64,000 bases of DNA from Cherax quadricarinatus (GCF_038502225.1 NC_091357.1:12009147-12073146); one strand, 5' to 3'; counted from the stretch's first letter, positions 1-11,389 are shown. Translations and numbers: made by a program. Notes: a model not told the origin generated them from the letters alone.

Positions 1-3000
1 AGTGCGCGAGGGTCATTAAGGGTGTCTAGTGCGCGAGGGTCATTAAGGCTGTCTAGTGCGCGAGGGTCATTAAGGGTGTCTAGTGCGCGAGGGTCATTAA
101 GGGTGTCTAGTGCGCGAGGGTCATTAAGGCTGTCTAGTGCGCGAGGGTCATTAAGGGTGTCTAGTGCGCGAGGGTCATTAAGGGTGTCTAGTGCGCGAGG
201 GTCATTAAGGCTGTCTAGTGCGCGAGGGTCATTAAGGGTGTCTAGTGCGCGAGGGTCATTAAGGCTGTCTAGTGCGCGAGGGTCATTAAGGCTGTCTAGT
301 GCGCGAGGGTCATTAAGGGTGGCTAGTGCGCGAGGGTCATTAAGGCTGTCTAGTGCGCGAGGGTCATTAAGGGTGTCTAGTGCGCGAGGGTCATTAAGGG
401 TGTCTAGTGCGCGAGGGTCATTAAGAGTGTCTAGTGCGCGAGGGTCATTAAGGGTGGCTAGTGCGCGAGGGTCATTAAGGCTGTCTAGTGCGCGAGGGTC
501 ATTAAGGGTGTCTAGTGCGCGAGGGTCATTAAGGGTGTTTAGTGCGCGAGGGTCATTAAGGGTGTCTAGTGCGCGAGGGTCATTAAGGGTGTCTAGTGCG
601 CGAGGGTCATTAAGGCTGTCTAGTGCGCGAGGGTCATTAAGGGTGTCTAGTGCGCGAGGGTCATTAAGGCTGTCTAGTGCGCGAGGGTCATTAAGGCTGT
701 CTAGTGCGCGAGGGTCATTAAGGCTGTCTAGTGCGCGAGGGTCATTAAGGGTGTCTAGTGCGCGAGGGTCATTAAGGGTGTCTAGTGCGCGAGGGTCATT
801 AAGGCTGTCTAGTGCGCGAGGGTCATTAAGGGTGTCTAGTGCGCGAGGGTCATTAAGGGTGTCTAGTGCGCGAGGGTCATTAAGGCTGTCTGGTGCGCGA
901 GGGTCATTAAGGGTGTCTAGTGCGCGAAGGTCATTAAGGGTGTCTAGTGCGCGAGGGTCATTAAGGCTGTCTAGTGCGCGAGGGTCATTAAGGGTGTCTA
1001 GTGCGCGAGGGTCATTAAGGGTGTCTAGTGCGCGAGGGTCATTAAGGGTGTCTAGTGCGCGAGGGTTATTAAGGGTGTCTAGTGCGCGAGGGTCATTAAG
1101 AGTGTCTAGTGCGCGAGGGTCATTAAGGGTGTCTAGTGCGCGAGGGTTATTAAGGGTGTCTAGTGCGCGAGGGTCATTAAGGGTGTCTAGTGCGCGAGGG
1201 TCATTAAGGGTGTCTAGTGCGCGAGGGTTATTAAGGGTGTCTAGTGCGCGAGGGTCATTAAGGGTGTCTAGTGCGCGAGGGTCATTAAGGGTGTCTAGTG
1301 CGCGAGGGTCATTAAGAGTGTCTAGTGCGCGAGGGTCATTAAGGGTGTCTAGTGCGCGAGGGTCATTAAGGGTGTCTAGTGCGCGAGGGTCATTAAGGGT
1401 GTCTAGTGCGCGAGGGTCATTAAGGGTGTCTAGTGCGCGAGGGTTATTAAGGGTGTCTAGTGCGCGAGGGTCATTAAGGGTGTCTAGTGCGCGAGGGTCA
1501 TTAAGGGTGTCTAGTGCGCGAGGGTTATTAAGGGTGTCTAGTGCGCGAGGGTTATTAAGGGTGTCTAGTGCGCGAGGGTTATTAAGGGTGTCTAGTGCGC
1601 GAGGGTCATTAAGGGTGTCTAGTGCGCGAGGGTCATTAAGGGTGTCTAGTGCGCGAGGGTCATTAAGGGTGTCTAGTGCGCGAGGGTCATTAAGGGTGTC
1701 TAGTGCGCGAGGGTTATTAAGGGTGTCTAGTGCGCGAGGGTTATTAAGGGTGTCTAGTGCGCGAGGGTCATTAAGGGTGTCTAGTGCGCGAGGGTTATTA
1801 AGGGTGTCTAGTGCGCGAGGGTTATTAAGGGTGTCTAGTGCGCGAGGGTCATTAAGGGTGTCTAGTGCGCGAGGGTCATTAAGGGTGTCTAGGGCGCGAG
1901 GGTCGTGAAGGGTGTCTAGTGCGCTTGGGTCATTATGGGTGTCTAGTGCGCGAGGGTCATTAAGGGTGTCTAGTGCGCGAGGGTCATTAAGGGTGTCTAG
2001 TGCGCGAGGGTCATTAAGGGTGTCTAGTGCGCGAGGGTTATTAAGGGTGTCTAGTGCGCGAGGGTCATTAAGGGTGTCTAGTGCGCGAGGGTCATTAAGG
2101 GTGTCTAGTGCGCGAGGGTCATTAAGGGTGTCTAGTGCGCGAGGGTCATTAAGGGTGTCTAGTGCGCGAGGGTCATTAAGGGTGTCTAGTGCGCGAGGGT
2201 CATTAAGGGTGTCTAGTGCGCGAGGGTCATTAAGGGTGTCTAGTGCGCGAGGGTCATTAAGGGTGTCTAGTGCGCGAGGGTCATTAAGGGTGTCTAGTGC
2301 GCGAGGGTCATTAAGGGTGTCTAGTGCGCGAGGGTCATTAAGGGTGTCTAGTGCGCGAGGGTCATTAAGGGTGTCTAGTGCGCGAGGGTCATTAAGGGTG
2401 TCTAGTGCGCGAGGGTCATTAAGGGTGTCTAGTGCGCGAGGGTCATTAAGAGTGTCTATTGCGCGAGTGTCATTAAGGGTCGAGTGCGCGAGGGTCATTA
2501 AGGGTGTCTAGTGCGCGAGGGTCATTAAGGGTGTCTAGTGCGCGAGGGTCATTAAGGGTGTCTAGTGCGCGAGGGTCATTAAGGGTGTCTAGTGCGCGAG
2601 GGTCATTAAGGGTGTCTAGTGCGCGAGGGTCATTAAGGGTGTCTAGTGCGCGAGGGTCATTAAGGGTGTCTAGTGCGCGAGGGTCATTAAGGGTGTCGAG
2701 TGCGCGAGGGTCATTAAGGGTGTCTAGTGCGCGAGGGTCATTAAGGGTGTCTAGTGCGCGAGGGTCATTAAGGGTGTCTAGTGCGCGAGGGTCATTAAGG
2801 GTGTCTAGTGCGCGAGGGTTATTAAGGGTGTCTAGTGCGCGAGGGTTATTAAGGGTGTCTAGTGCGCGAGGGTCATTAAGGGTGTCTAGTGCGCGAGGGT
2901 CATTAAGGGTGTCTAGTGCGCGAGGGTCATTAAGGGTGTCTAGTGCGCGAGGGTCATTAAGGGTGTCTAGTGCGCGAGGGTTATTAAGGGTGTCTAGTGC

Positions 3001-6000
3001 GCGAGGGTTATTAAGGGTGTCTAGTGCGCGAGGGTCATTAAGGCTGTCTAGTGCGCGAGGTTCATTAAGGGTGTCTAGTGCGCGAGGGTTATTAAGGGTG
3101 TCTAGTGCGCGAGGGTTATTAAGGGTGTCTAGTGCGCGAGGGTTATTAAGGGTGTCTAGTGCGCGAGGGTTATTAAGGGTGTCTAGTGCGCGAGGGTCAT
3201 TAAGGGTGTCTAGTGCGCGAGGGTCATTAAGGGTGTCTAGTGCGCGAGGGTCATTAAGAGTGTCTAGTGCGCGAGGGTCATTAAGGGTGCCTAGTGCGCG
3301 AGGGTCATTAAGGCTGTCTAGTGCGCGAGGGTTATTAAGGGTGTCTAGTGCGCGAGGGTTATTAAGGGTGTCTAGTGCGCGAGGGTCATTAAGGGTGTCT
3401 AGTGCGCGAGGGTCATTAAGGGTGTCTAGTGCGCGAGGGTCATTAAGGGTGTCTAGTGCGCGAGGGTCATTAAGGGTGTCTAGTGCGCGAGGGTCATTAA
3501 GGGTGTCTAGTGCGCGAGGGTTATTAAGGGTGTCTAGTGCGCGAGGGTCATTAAGGGTGTCTAGTGCGCGAGGGTCATTAAGGGTGTCTAGTGCGCGAGG
3601 GTCATTAAGGGTGTCTAGTGCGCGAGGGTCATTAAGGGTGTCTAGTGCGCGAGGGTCATTAAGGGTGTCTAGTGCGCGAGGGTCATTAAGGGTGTCTAGT
3701 GCGCGAGGGTCATTAAGGGTGTCTAGTGCGCGAGGGTCATTAAGGGTGTCTAGTGCGCGAGGGTCATTAAGGGTGTCTAGTGCGCGAGGGTCATTAAGGG
3801 TGTCTAGTGCGCGAGGGTCATTAAGGGTGTCTAGTGCGCGAGGGTCATTAAGGGTGTCTAGTGCGCGAGGGTCATTAAGGGTGTCTAGTGCGCGAGGGTC
3901 ATTAAGGGTGTCTAGTGCGCGAGGGTCATTAAGGGTGTCTAGTGCGCGAGGGTCATTAAGGGTGTCTAGTGCGCGAGGGTCATTAAGGGTGTCTAGTGCG
4001 CGAGGGTCATTAAGGGTGTCTAGTGCGCGAGGGTCATTAAGGGTGTCTAGTGCGCGAGGGTCATTAAGGGTGTCTAGTGCGCGAGGGTCATTAAGGGTGT
4101 CTAGTGCGCGAGGGTCATTAAGGGTGTCTAGTGCGCGAGGGTCATTAAGGGTGTCTAGTGCGCGAGGGTCATTAAGGGTGTCTAGTGCGCGAGGGTCATT
4201 AAGGGTGTCTAGTGCGCGAGGGTCATTAAGGGTGTCTAGTGCGCGAGGGTCATTAAGGGTGTCTAGTGCGCGAGGGTCATTAAGGGTGTCTAGTGCGCGA
4301 GGGTCATTAAGGGTGTCTAGTGCGCGAGGGTCATTAAGGGTGTCTAGTGCGCGAGGGTCATTAAGGGTGTCTAGTGCGCGAGGGTCATTAAGGTGTCTAG
4401 TGCGCGAGGGTTATTAAGGGTGTCTAGCGCGAGGGTCATTAAGGGAGTCTAGTGCGCGAGGGTCATTAAGGGTGTCTAGTGCGCGAGGGTCATTAAGGGT
4501 GTCTAGTGCGCGAGGGGTATAAAGGGTCTCTAGTGCGCGAGGGTTATTAAGGGTGTCTAGTGCGCGAGGGTCATTAAGGGTGTCTAGTGCGCGAGGGTCA
4601 TTAAGGGTGTCTAGTGCGCGAGGGTCATTAAGGGTGTCTAGTGCGCGAGGGTCATTAAGGGTGTCTAGTGCGCGAGGGTCATTAAGGGTGTCTAGTGCGC
4701 GAGGGTAATTAAGGGTGTCTAGTGCGCGAGGGTCATTAAGGGTGTCTAGTGCGCGAGGGTCATTAAGGGTGTCTAGTGCGCGAGGGTCATTAAGGGTGTC
4801 TAGTGCGCGAGGGTTATTAAGGTCTAGTGTCTAGTGCGCGAGGGTCATTAAGGGTGTCTAGTGCGCGAGGGTCATTAAGGGTGTCTAGTGCGCGAGGGTC
4901 ATTAAGGGTGTCTAGTGCGCGAGGGTGATTAAGGGTGTCTAGTGCGCGAGGGTCATTAAGGGTGTCTAGTGCGCGAGGGTCATTAAGGGTGTCTAGTGCG
5001 CGAGGGTCATTAAGGGTGTCTAGTGCGCGAGGGTCATTAAGGGTGTCTAGTGCGCGAGGGTCATTAAGGGTGTCTAGTGCGCGAGGGTCATTAAGGGTGT
5101 CTAGTGCGCGAGGGTCATTAAGGGTGTCTAGTGCGCGAGGGTCATTAAGGGTGTCTAGTGCGCGAGGGTCATTAAGGGTGTCTAGTGCGCGAGGGTCATT
5201 AAGGGTGTCTAGTGCGCGAGGGTCATTAAGGGTGTCTAGTGCGCGAGGGTCATTAAGGGTGTCTAGTGCGCGAGGGTCATTAAGGGTGTCTAGTGCGCGA
5301 GGGTCATTAAGGGTGTCTAGTGCGCGAGGGTCATTAAGGGTGTCTAGTGCGCGAGGGTTATTAAGGGTGTCTAGTGCGCGAGGGTCATTAAGGGTGTCTA
5401 GTGCGCGAGGGTCATTAAGGGTGTCTAGTGCGCGAGGGTCATTAAGGGTGTCTAGTGCGCGAGGGTCATTAAGGGTGTCTAGTGCGCGAGGGTCATTAAG
5501 GGTGTCTAGTGCGCGAGGGTCATTAAGGGTGTCTAGTGCGCGAGGGTTATTAAGGGTGTCTAGTGCGCGAGGGTCATTAAGGGTGTCTAGTGCGCGAGGG
5601 TCATTAAGGGTGTCTAGTGCGCGAGGGTCATTAAGGGTGTCTAGTGCGCGAGGGTCATTAAGGGTGTCTAGTGCGCGAGGGTCATTAAGGGTGTCTAGTG
5701 CGCGAGGGTCATTAAGGGTGTCTAGTGCGCGAGGGTCATTAAGGGTGTCTAGTGCGCGAGGGTCATTAAGGGTGTCTAGTGCGCGAGGGTCATTAAGGGT
5801 GTCTAGTGCGCGAGGGTCATTAAGGGTGTCTAGTGCGCGAGGGTCATTAAGGGTGTCTAGTGCGCGAGGGTCATTAAGGGTGTCTAGTGCGCGAGGGTCA
5901 TTAAGGGTGTCTAGTGCGCGAGGGTTATTAAGGGTGTCTAGTGCGCGAGGGTCATTAAGGGTGTCTAGTGCGCGAGGGTCATTAAGGGTGTCTAGTGCGC

Positions 6001-8069
6001 GAGGGTCATTAAGGGTGTCTAGTGCGCGAGGGTCATTAAGGGTGTCTAGTGCGCGAGGGTCATTAAGGGTGTCTAGTGCGCGAGGGTCATTAAGGGTGTC
6101 TAGTGCGCGAGGGTCATTAAGGGTGTCTAGTGCGCGAGGGTTATTAAGGGTGTCTAGTACGCGAGGGTCATTAAGGGAGTCTAGTGCGCGAGGGTCATTA
6201 AGGGTGTCTAGTGAGCGAGGGTGATTAAGGGTGTCTAGTGCGCGAGGGTTATTAAGGGTGTCTAGTGCGGGAGGGTTATTAAGGGTGTCTAGTGCGCGAG
6301 GGTCATTAAGGGTGTCTAGTGCGCGAGGGTCATTAAGGGTGTCTAGTGCGCGAGGGTCATTAAGGGTGTATAGCGCGCGAGGGTCATTAAGGGTGTCTAG
6401 TGCGCGAGGGTCATTAAGGGTGTCTAGTGCGCGAGGGTCATTAAGGGTGTCTAGTGCGCGAGGGTCATTAAGGGTGTCTAGTGCGCGAGGGTCATTAAGG
6501 GTGTCTAGTGCGCGAGGGTCATTAAGGGTGTCTAGTGCGCGAGGGTCATTAAGGGTGTCTAGTGCGCGAGGGTCATTAAGGGTGTCTAGTGCGCGAGGGT
6601 CATTAAGGGTGTCTAGTGCGCGAGGGTCATTAAGGGTGTCTAGTGCGCGAGGGTCATTAAGGGTGTCTAGTGCGCGAGGGTCATTAAGGGTGTCTAGTGC
6701 GCGAGGGTCATTAAGGGTGTCTAGTGCGCGAGGGTTATTAAGGGTGTCTAGTGCGCGAGGGTCATTAAGGGTGTCTAGTCCGCGAGGGTCATTAAGGGAG
6801 TCTAGTGCGCGAGGGTCATTAAGGGAGTCTAGTGCGCGAGGGTGATTAAGGGTGTCTAGTGCGCGAGGGTGATTACGGGGGTCTAGTGCGCGAGTGTCAT
6901 TAAGGGTGTCTAGTGCGCGAGGGTTATTAAGGGTGTCTAGTGCGCGAGGGTCATTAAGGGAGTCTAGTGCGCGAGGGTCATTAAGGGTGTCTAGTGCGCG
7001 AGGGTTATTAAGGGTGTCTAGTGCGCGAGGGTTATTAAGGGTGTCTAGTGCGCGAGGGTTATTAAGGGTGTCTAGTGCGCGAGGGTCATTAAGGGTGTCT
7101 AGTGCGCGAGGGTCATTAAGGGTGTCTAGTGCGCGAGGGTCATTAAGGGTGTCTAGTGCGCGAGGGTCATTAAGGGTGTCTAGTGCGCGAGGGTCATTAA
7201 GGGTGTCTAGTGCGCGAGGGTCATTAAGGGTGTCTAGTGCGCGAGGGTCATTAAGGGTGTCTAGTGCGCGAGGGTCATTAAGGGTGTCTAGTGCGCGAGG
7301 GTCATTAAGTGTGTCTAGTGCGCGAGGGTCATTAAGGGTGTCTAGTGCGCGAGGGTCATTAAGGGTGTCTAGTGCGCGAGGGTCATTAAGGGTGTCTAGT
7401 GCGCGAGGGTCATTAAGGGTGTCTAGTGCGCGAGGGTCATTAAGGGTGTCTAGTGCGCGAGGGTCATTAAGGGTGTCTAGTGCGCGAGGGTCATTAAGGC
7501 TGTCTAGTGCGCGAGGGTCATTAAGGGTGTCTAGTGCGCGAGGGTCATTAAGAGTGTCTAGTGCGCGAGGGTCATTAAGGGTGTCTAGTGCGCGAGGGTC
7601 ATTAAGGCTGTCTAGTGCGCGAGGGTCATTAAGGGTGTCTAGTGCGCGAGGGTCATTAAGGGTGTCTAGTGCGCGAGGGTCATTAAGGGTGTCTAGTGCG
7701 CGAGGGTCATTAAGGCTGTCTAGTGCGCGAGGGTCATTAAGGGTGTCTAGTGCGCGAGGGTCATTAAGGGTGTCTAGTGCGCGAGGGTCATTAAGGGTGT
7801 CTAGTGCGCGAGGGTCATTAAGGGTGTCTAGTGCGCGAGGGTCATTAAGGGTGTCTAGTGCGCGAGGGTCATTAAGGCTGTCTAGTGCGCGAGGGTCATT
7901 AAGGGTGTCTAGTGCGCGAGGGTCATTAAGGCTGTCTAGTGCGCGAGGGTCATTAAGGGTGTCTAGTGCGCGAGGGTCATTAAGGGTGTCTAGTGCGCGA
8001 GGGTCATTAAGGCTGTCTAGTGCGCGAGGGTCATTAAGGGTGTCTAGTGCGCGAGGGTCATTAAGGCTG
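1..8069. repeat. 27-bp satellite array, about 299 copies
   Basis: The unit is 27 bp (one clean unit is 2518-2544), with the core GTGCGCGAGGGTCATTAAGG. The array begins before the window and stops at 8069, where the last unit runs into CTGCATATCC. Because 27 is a multiple of 3, one forward frame stays open as a 9-residue repeat (SSARGSLRV) for hundreds of residues, broken only where a unit carries an indel or substitution (around 1905, 2470-2500, 4390-4840, 6150-6250, 6840-6900). No start context, splice signal or non-repeat domain supports translation. Main unit variants are GGCTGTC for GGGTGTC and GGTTATT for GGTCATT. Confidence 0.97.
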
Positions 8070-8142
8070 CATATCCACTGTACAGGACTCAGTGGCAGTA
8101 AGTCACAGTGTTGAACTTTATTGTCTTATGCTGGATTAAATC

Positions 8143-8319
8143 ATCGCTACTCTCATTATTATTATTATAATCAAGGGGGAAACGCTAAACCCGGGGGGGG
8201 GGGGGGATGTGGAAGGCATTCAGGCTTAATTCGGGGAACTGGAGCACAGATCCAATTCCCTAAATCAAGAGCCCCTCACCAACATCAAGGAACCTTCCTT
8301 GAGGGGATCGCTACTCTCA
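8143..8319 (-). mobile_element. SINE-A copy with 13-bp target-site duplication
   Basis: A short retroposon body (8156-8306) lies on the minus strand. Its (ATT)n stretch at the left end is the 3' tail when read in sense. It is flanked by a perfect 13-bp direct repeat ATCGCTACTCTCA at 8143-8155 and 8307-8319. The sense 5' end is CCCCTCAAGGAAGG followed by TTCCTTGATG, which folds as a small terminal hairpin. A run of about 13 G interrupts the body near 8198-8210. Family name SINE-A is mine. The duplication length fits LINE-type retroposition rather than a cut-and-paste element. Confidence 0.9.
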
Positions 8320-8398
8320 GAATCATTGTACAAACTCATGTTCATTGTAAAACTGTAGAATTACCTAGGCAACTCTTATCACTACAATTTGTATAACA

Positions 8399-8480
8399 AT
8401 ATATATACACCGAAAGATTTTAATCCCTATTTTAAAGTATTCTTGACGGACGGTGAACAGTTTACAGTAGGCTTTCCACT
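8399..8480 (+). mobile_element. Element X fragment (degenerate)
   Basis: ATATATACACCGAAAG followed by TCTTGACGGACGGTGAACAG (8441-8460) matches the arrangement seen in the better element X copies at 31405-31800 and 34790-35075. There a GTGTATATACAC-type motif precedes a TTGACSGGTGRTGAA-type motif. Similarity fades after about 8475. This is a weak, partial copy. Confidence 0.4.
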
Positions 8481-8907
8481 TATTAAATTAATCTCATCAC
8501 TAGTCAAGATTGGTTTTATTATCAAAGATTTGTTAAGTTATACCATGAATTGAGGAAAGATCCTAAACTTCACTTTACGAAACAGACAAAGCAAATGTGA
8601 TAGTAATTTTGGACGAAGTAGATTATAGTGGAAAAATGAACATGTTATCAGAAGACAGGGGAACTTACGTGCCCCTTCAGCAGCCCAGCGAAAGTAAATC
8701 ACATCGACTTGGGTGTGTTATCCTAGCTGAGTGTGTGTCTAGTCAGGGTCTCAGAGAGCTAAAAATATCAGGTGCCTAGTGAATGAAGCCACAGAAAGGA
8801 GAGTGATTTCTTGCATAGTTAATATTAATTTACGTATATTATTGTTGATTATTGATTATCAGTACTGAAAGCTGATCTACTCTATTTAATGTTCATGTTC
8901 ATGTCAG

Positions 8908-9034
8908 TGACACCAGTAAAAGTAAGTCACTTTGATTTTTTTGGGTTATCCTAGTTAATCTACACATATGCTGCTATGTATGGTAATTTATATAACTGTA
9001 TTTATGTATACCCGTACCTGAATAAACGTACTTA
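8908..9034 (+). mobile_element. 5'-truncated LINE tail (LINE-2 type 3' end)
   Basis: It contains AAAAGTAAGTCACTTTGA, TTTGGGTTATCCTAG and ACACATATGCTGCTATGTAT and ends with CCTGAATAAACGTACTTAC. The same order of motifs forms the 3' end of the minus-strand LINE at 22521-23967. This is therefore best read as a dead-on-arrival 3' fragment of that family. No coding part remains. Confidence 0.75.
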
Positions 9035-9173
9035 CTGTGTAGATTACTCAGTAAGTACCTCCGTTTACTGTAACTGATTTTCACAGTTGAGTTATTTAGC
9101 TGTTTTAATTTTCAAGGTTATCAATGACAGAGTTCTACTGTACCTTACAGCTAGGCTTTAAATAATATATTAC

Positions 9174-9260
9174 AAGGACCCCAATAGAAATAAGTCACTT
9201 CAACTTTTTTTTTGGGTCATCCTAGGTAATTTAAACATACGATACTATGTATGATAATTC
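9174..9260 (+). mobile_element. LINE-2 type 3' end, shorter copy
   Basis: AAGGACCCCAATAGAAATAA, then TTTTGGGTCATCCTAGG and ATGTATGATAATTC, match the LINE-2 tail. The final AATAAAC segment is missing, and a CTTCTT-rich stretch and the tail of LINE-1 (minus copy) follow. A second copy of the same tail lies 140 bp upstream. Confidence 0.7.
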
Positions 9261-9422
9261 TTCTTCTTTTTCTTCATGATTTATTTATTTATTTTTTTTT
9301 TATTTATTTCCAATTTGTGCACACATACAGAGGTACAAAAAAAATACAGATAAGAGCAGTATGCCAAAGCCACTTATACTATGCATAGCATTACGGGCTG
9401 GCTTAAAATTAACTTAAGATTA

Positions 9423-9507
9423 ACTAAGCAATGATTATTATTATTATTATAATCAAAAAGAAGCGCTAAGCCACAAGGACTATACAGCGCTGCTACTAAG
9501 CAATGAT
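9423..9507 (-). mobile_element. Nested SINE-A 3' fragment with 13-bp TSD and known empty site
   Basis: The insert 9436-9494 contains an (ATT)n tail and the AGCGCTAAGCC and TATACAGCGC motifs of SINE-A. It is flanked by ACTAAGCAATGAT at 9423-9435 and 9495-9507. The paralogous LINE-1 copy on the plus strand (about 13640-13660) has the uninterrupted target on its complement, one copy of ACTAAGCAATGAT followed directly by GAAATCAG. So the insertion and duplication are shown within this window. Only the 3' 59 bp of the element is present (5' truncation). Confidence 0.93.
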
Positions 9508-9716
9508 GAAATCAGTGATAAAACATTAATGTAAACAGATAACTATAAAGCACAAGTGAGTATTACAAAGACAGGTCATATGGTTGCATTCAGTTAGGTA
9601 GTGATTCTGTTAGGTAGTGTATTTAAAAAATAATAAAGTTAGATTGGGTTTTAGGTTTAACATTTATGTGATATAATTGTGAGAAACATTTAAGATATAC
9701 AGTTTATAATGTTCAG

Positions 9717-10614
9717 TTATTCAGTATTTATTTGGTTTTGGGTGAGTAAGTAATCTTTGAGAAGAGACTTGAATTTATAAACAGGTTGTGTTTCTTTTAT
9801 ATTTACAGGTAATGAATTCCAGATTTTAGGGCCTTTTATGTGCATTGAGTTTTTGCATAGTGTGAGATGGACACGAGGAACATCAAAGAGTGATCTGTGC
9901 CTTGTGTTATGGTCATGTGTTCTGTTGAGGTTGGCAAGGAGATGTTTGAGGGGAGGGTTAATATCAGAGTTAAGTGTTCTATGTATGTAATAGGTGCAGT
10001 AATAAGTATGGATGTTTTGTATGGTGAGTAGGTTTAGTGTATTGAATATTGGTGGAGTGTGCTGCCTGTAGTGAGAATTTGTTATCATTCTAACTGCAGC
10101 CTTTTGTTGGGTAATTAGTGGTCTGAGATGGTTAATTGTTGTTGAGCCCCATGCACAAATTCCATAGGTGAGATAGGGGTAAATAAGAGAGTGATATAGG
10201 GCCAGGAGGGCTGACTGTGGAACATAGTACCGTATCTTCGATAGTATGCCTACAGTCTTGGAAATTTTCTTAGAAATTTGATGTATATGTGTATGAAATT
10301 TGAGTCTATTATCAAGGTGGATTCCTAAGAATTTTCCCTCTGTTAGTTTTGTGATAGGTGATCCATTTATCATTATGTTAAGAGGGACATCTGTAGCTCT
10401 GTTACCAAACTGAATGAAGTAGGTTTTGTCAATGTTTAGTGTAAGTTTGTTAGTCCTCATCCAGGTAGATATTTTCTGTAATTCGGTATTTACAGTATTG
10501 GCTAGCGTGACTGGGCTCGGGTGAGAGAAGACGTATGTAGTGTCATCTGCAAATAGTGTGGGTTTGAGTAATTGCGAAGCATTTGGAAGGTCATTTATGT
10601 ATAGGAGAAAGAGA
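9717..10614 (-). pseudogene. Reverse transcriptase C-terminal fragment of LINE-1 (minus copy)
   Basis: An open frame of 247 residues (9717-10460) starts at an internal methionine (MRTNKLTLNIDKTYF). The same frame extends upstream to the truncation at about 10614 with residues matching the FADDTTYVFS catalytic block of the plus copy. It covers the RT thumb region and the C-terminal domain with ICAWGSTTINHLRPL, KAAVRMI and IWNSLP, a C-terminus typical of non-LTR retrotransposon ORF2. The catalytic palm and endonuclease are mostly missing, so it cannot be active. It differs from the plus copy by roughly ten residues in 247, which suggests both inserted fairly recently. It ends QNQINTE then stop. 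Confidence 0.88.
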
Positions 10615-10617
10615 AGA

Positions 10618-10975
10618 TTCGCCGGTACTTCCGGCCCGGGTCTTTTCCAGAAGGTGACCCGGCCTTGGCTCCCTGTCTAGGGAGTGTCTGAGACCTAAGT
10701 CTCCCATGGGAGGAGGCACAAGTACCTCCTCATCTTTGGGACCAACTGTCCCCAGGCCTAGCCACATTCCCCGCCCTCACGGGGCTCGTAGGGAGAAGCT
10801 AGGCCTCTCTGGTCTGCCATCCCCGCCCCAAGGGGGCTAATGGGAATGGCAGGCTTGTGAGCTGCAAGCTCTGGCTCAGGCACCTACCTTACCCTGGAAG
10901 AGTTAGGCATGGTGTCGATTGATGATAATTGTACTTATGTGTACCTGTACCTTAATAAACCTACTTTGTTTGCGT
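10618..10975 (+). mobile_element. Dispersed GC-rich retroposon fragment ending in AATAAA
   Basis: A GC-rich block (CTTCCGGCCCGGGTCTTTTC near 10628) leads to GATGATAATTGTACTTATG and CTTAATAAACCTAC at 10918-10965. This terminal part resembles the LINE-2 type tails elsewhere in the window. I recognise the GC-rich part as a common decapod dispersed repeat, probably a 3' region of a LINE. No frame with RT motifs is visible. It abuts the truncated end of LINE-1. Confidence 0.6.
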
Positions 10976-10979
10976 AACG

Positions 10980-11140
<161 letters not shown>

Positions 11141-11148
11141 TTAATACG

Positions 11149-11280
11149 AGGTATGATAAAGATCATGGAGCAGGGGGAGAGAGGACCTAGTAACGGTCGG
11201 TGAAGAGGCGGGGCCAGGAGCTGAGTCTCGACCCCTGCAACCACAATTAGGCGAGTACAATTAGGTGAATTAGATGAGTG
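11149..11280 (+). mobile_element. LINE-3 3' end fragment
   Basis: AGGTATGATAAAGATCATGG, then GGGGCCAGGAGCTGAGTCTC and CGACCCCTGCAACCACAATT, match the 3' end of the LINE at 33313-34560 (34436-34560). It keeps only the last codons and terminal repeat (AATTAGGTGAGTAC-type). It is a 5'-truncated copy lying just after a (TA)n tract. Confidence 0.85.
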
Positions 11281-11389
11281 CATACATACACGTTGCCTAT
11301 GATACTCCAATATAGACACCTTGTATTGTGCCAAAACAAAAGCATTCACATTGCTAAACTCACAAATTATGATGTAGTCACTTAGCCTT

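Larger units (their letters stand above)
9276..10617 (-). mobile_element. LINE-1 fragment, minus-strand copy, 5'-truncated
   Basis: A non-LTR retrotransposon 3' fragment. Read on the minus strand it holds the last part of a reverse transcriptase ORF, a 3' UTR and an (AAAT)n-type tail (9276-9310). It matches the plus-strand copy at 12015-13800 closely. The 5' break at about 10617 abuts another dispersed repeat. Its 3' UTR carries a nested SINE-A fragment (9436-9494). 'LINE-1' is only a local label and does not mean the mammalian L1 clade. Confidence 0.9.

Noticed and set aside
1..8069. CRISPR array
   Set aside because: Units are directly adjacent with no unique spacers; the same holds for the other arrays. 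The context is eukaryotic.
1..8114. Long Ser/Arg/Gly-rich repeat frames (up to 637 codons) as a structural or nucleic-acid-binding protein
   Set aside because: The frame exists only because the 27-bp unit is a multiple of 3 without stops; frames break at every indel, and no non-repeat domain or start context is present.
8597..8779. 60-codon frame as a small gene
   Set aside because: No domain or supporting signal; length is expected by chance.
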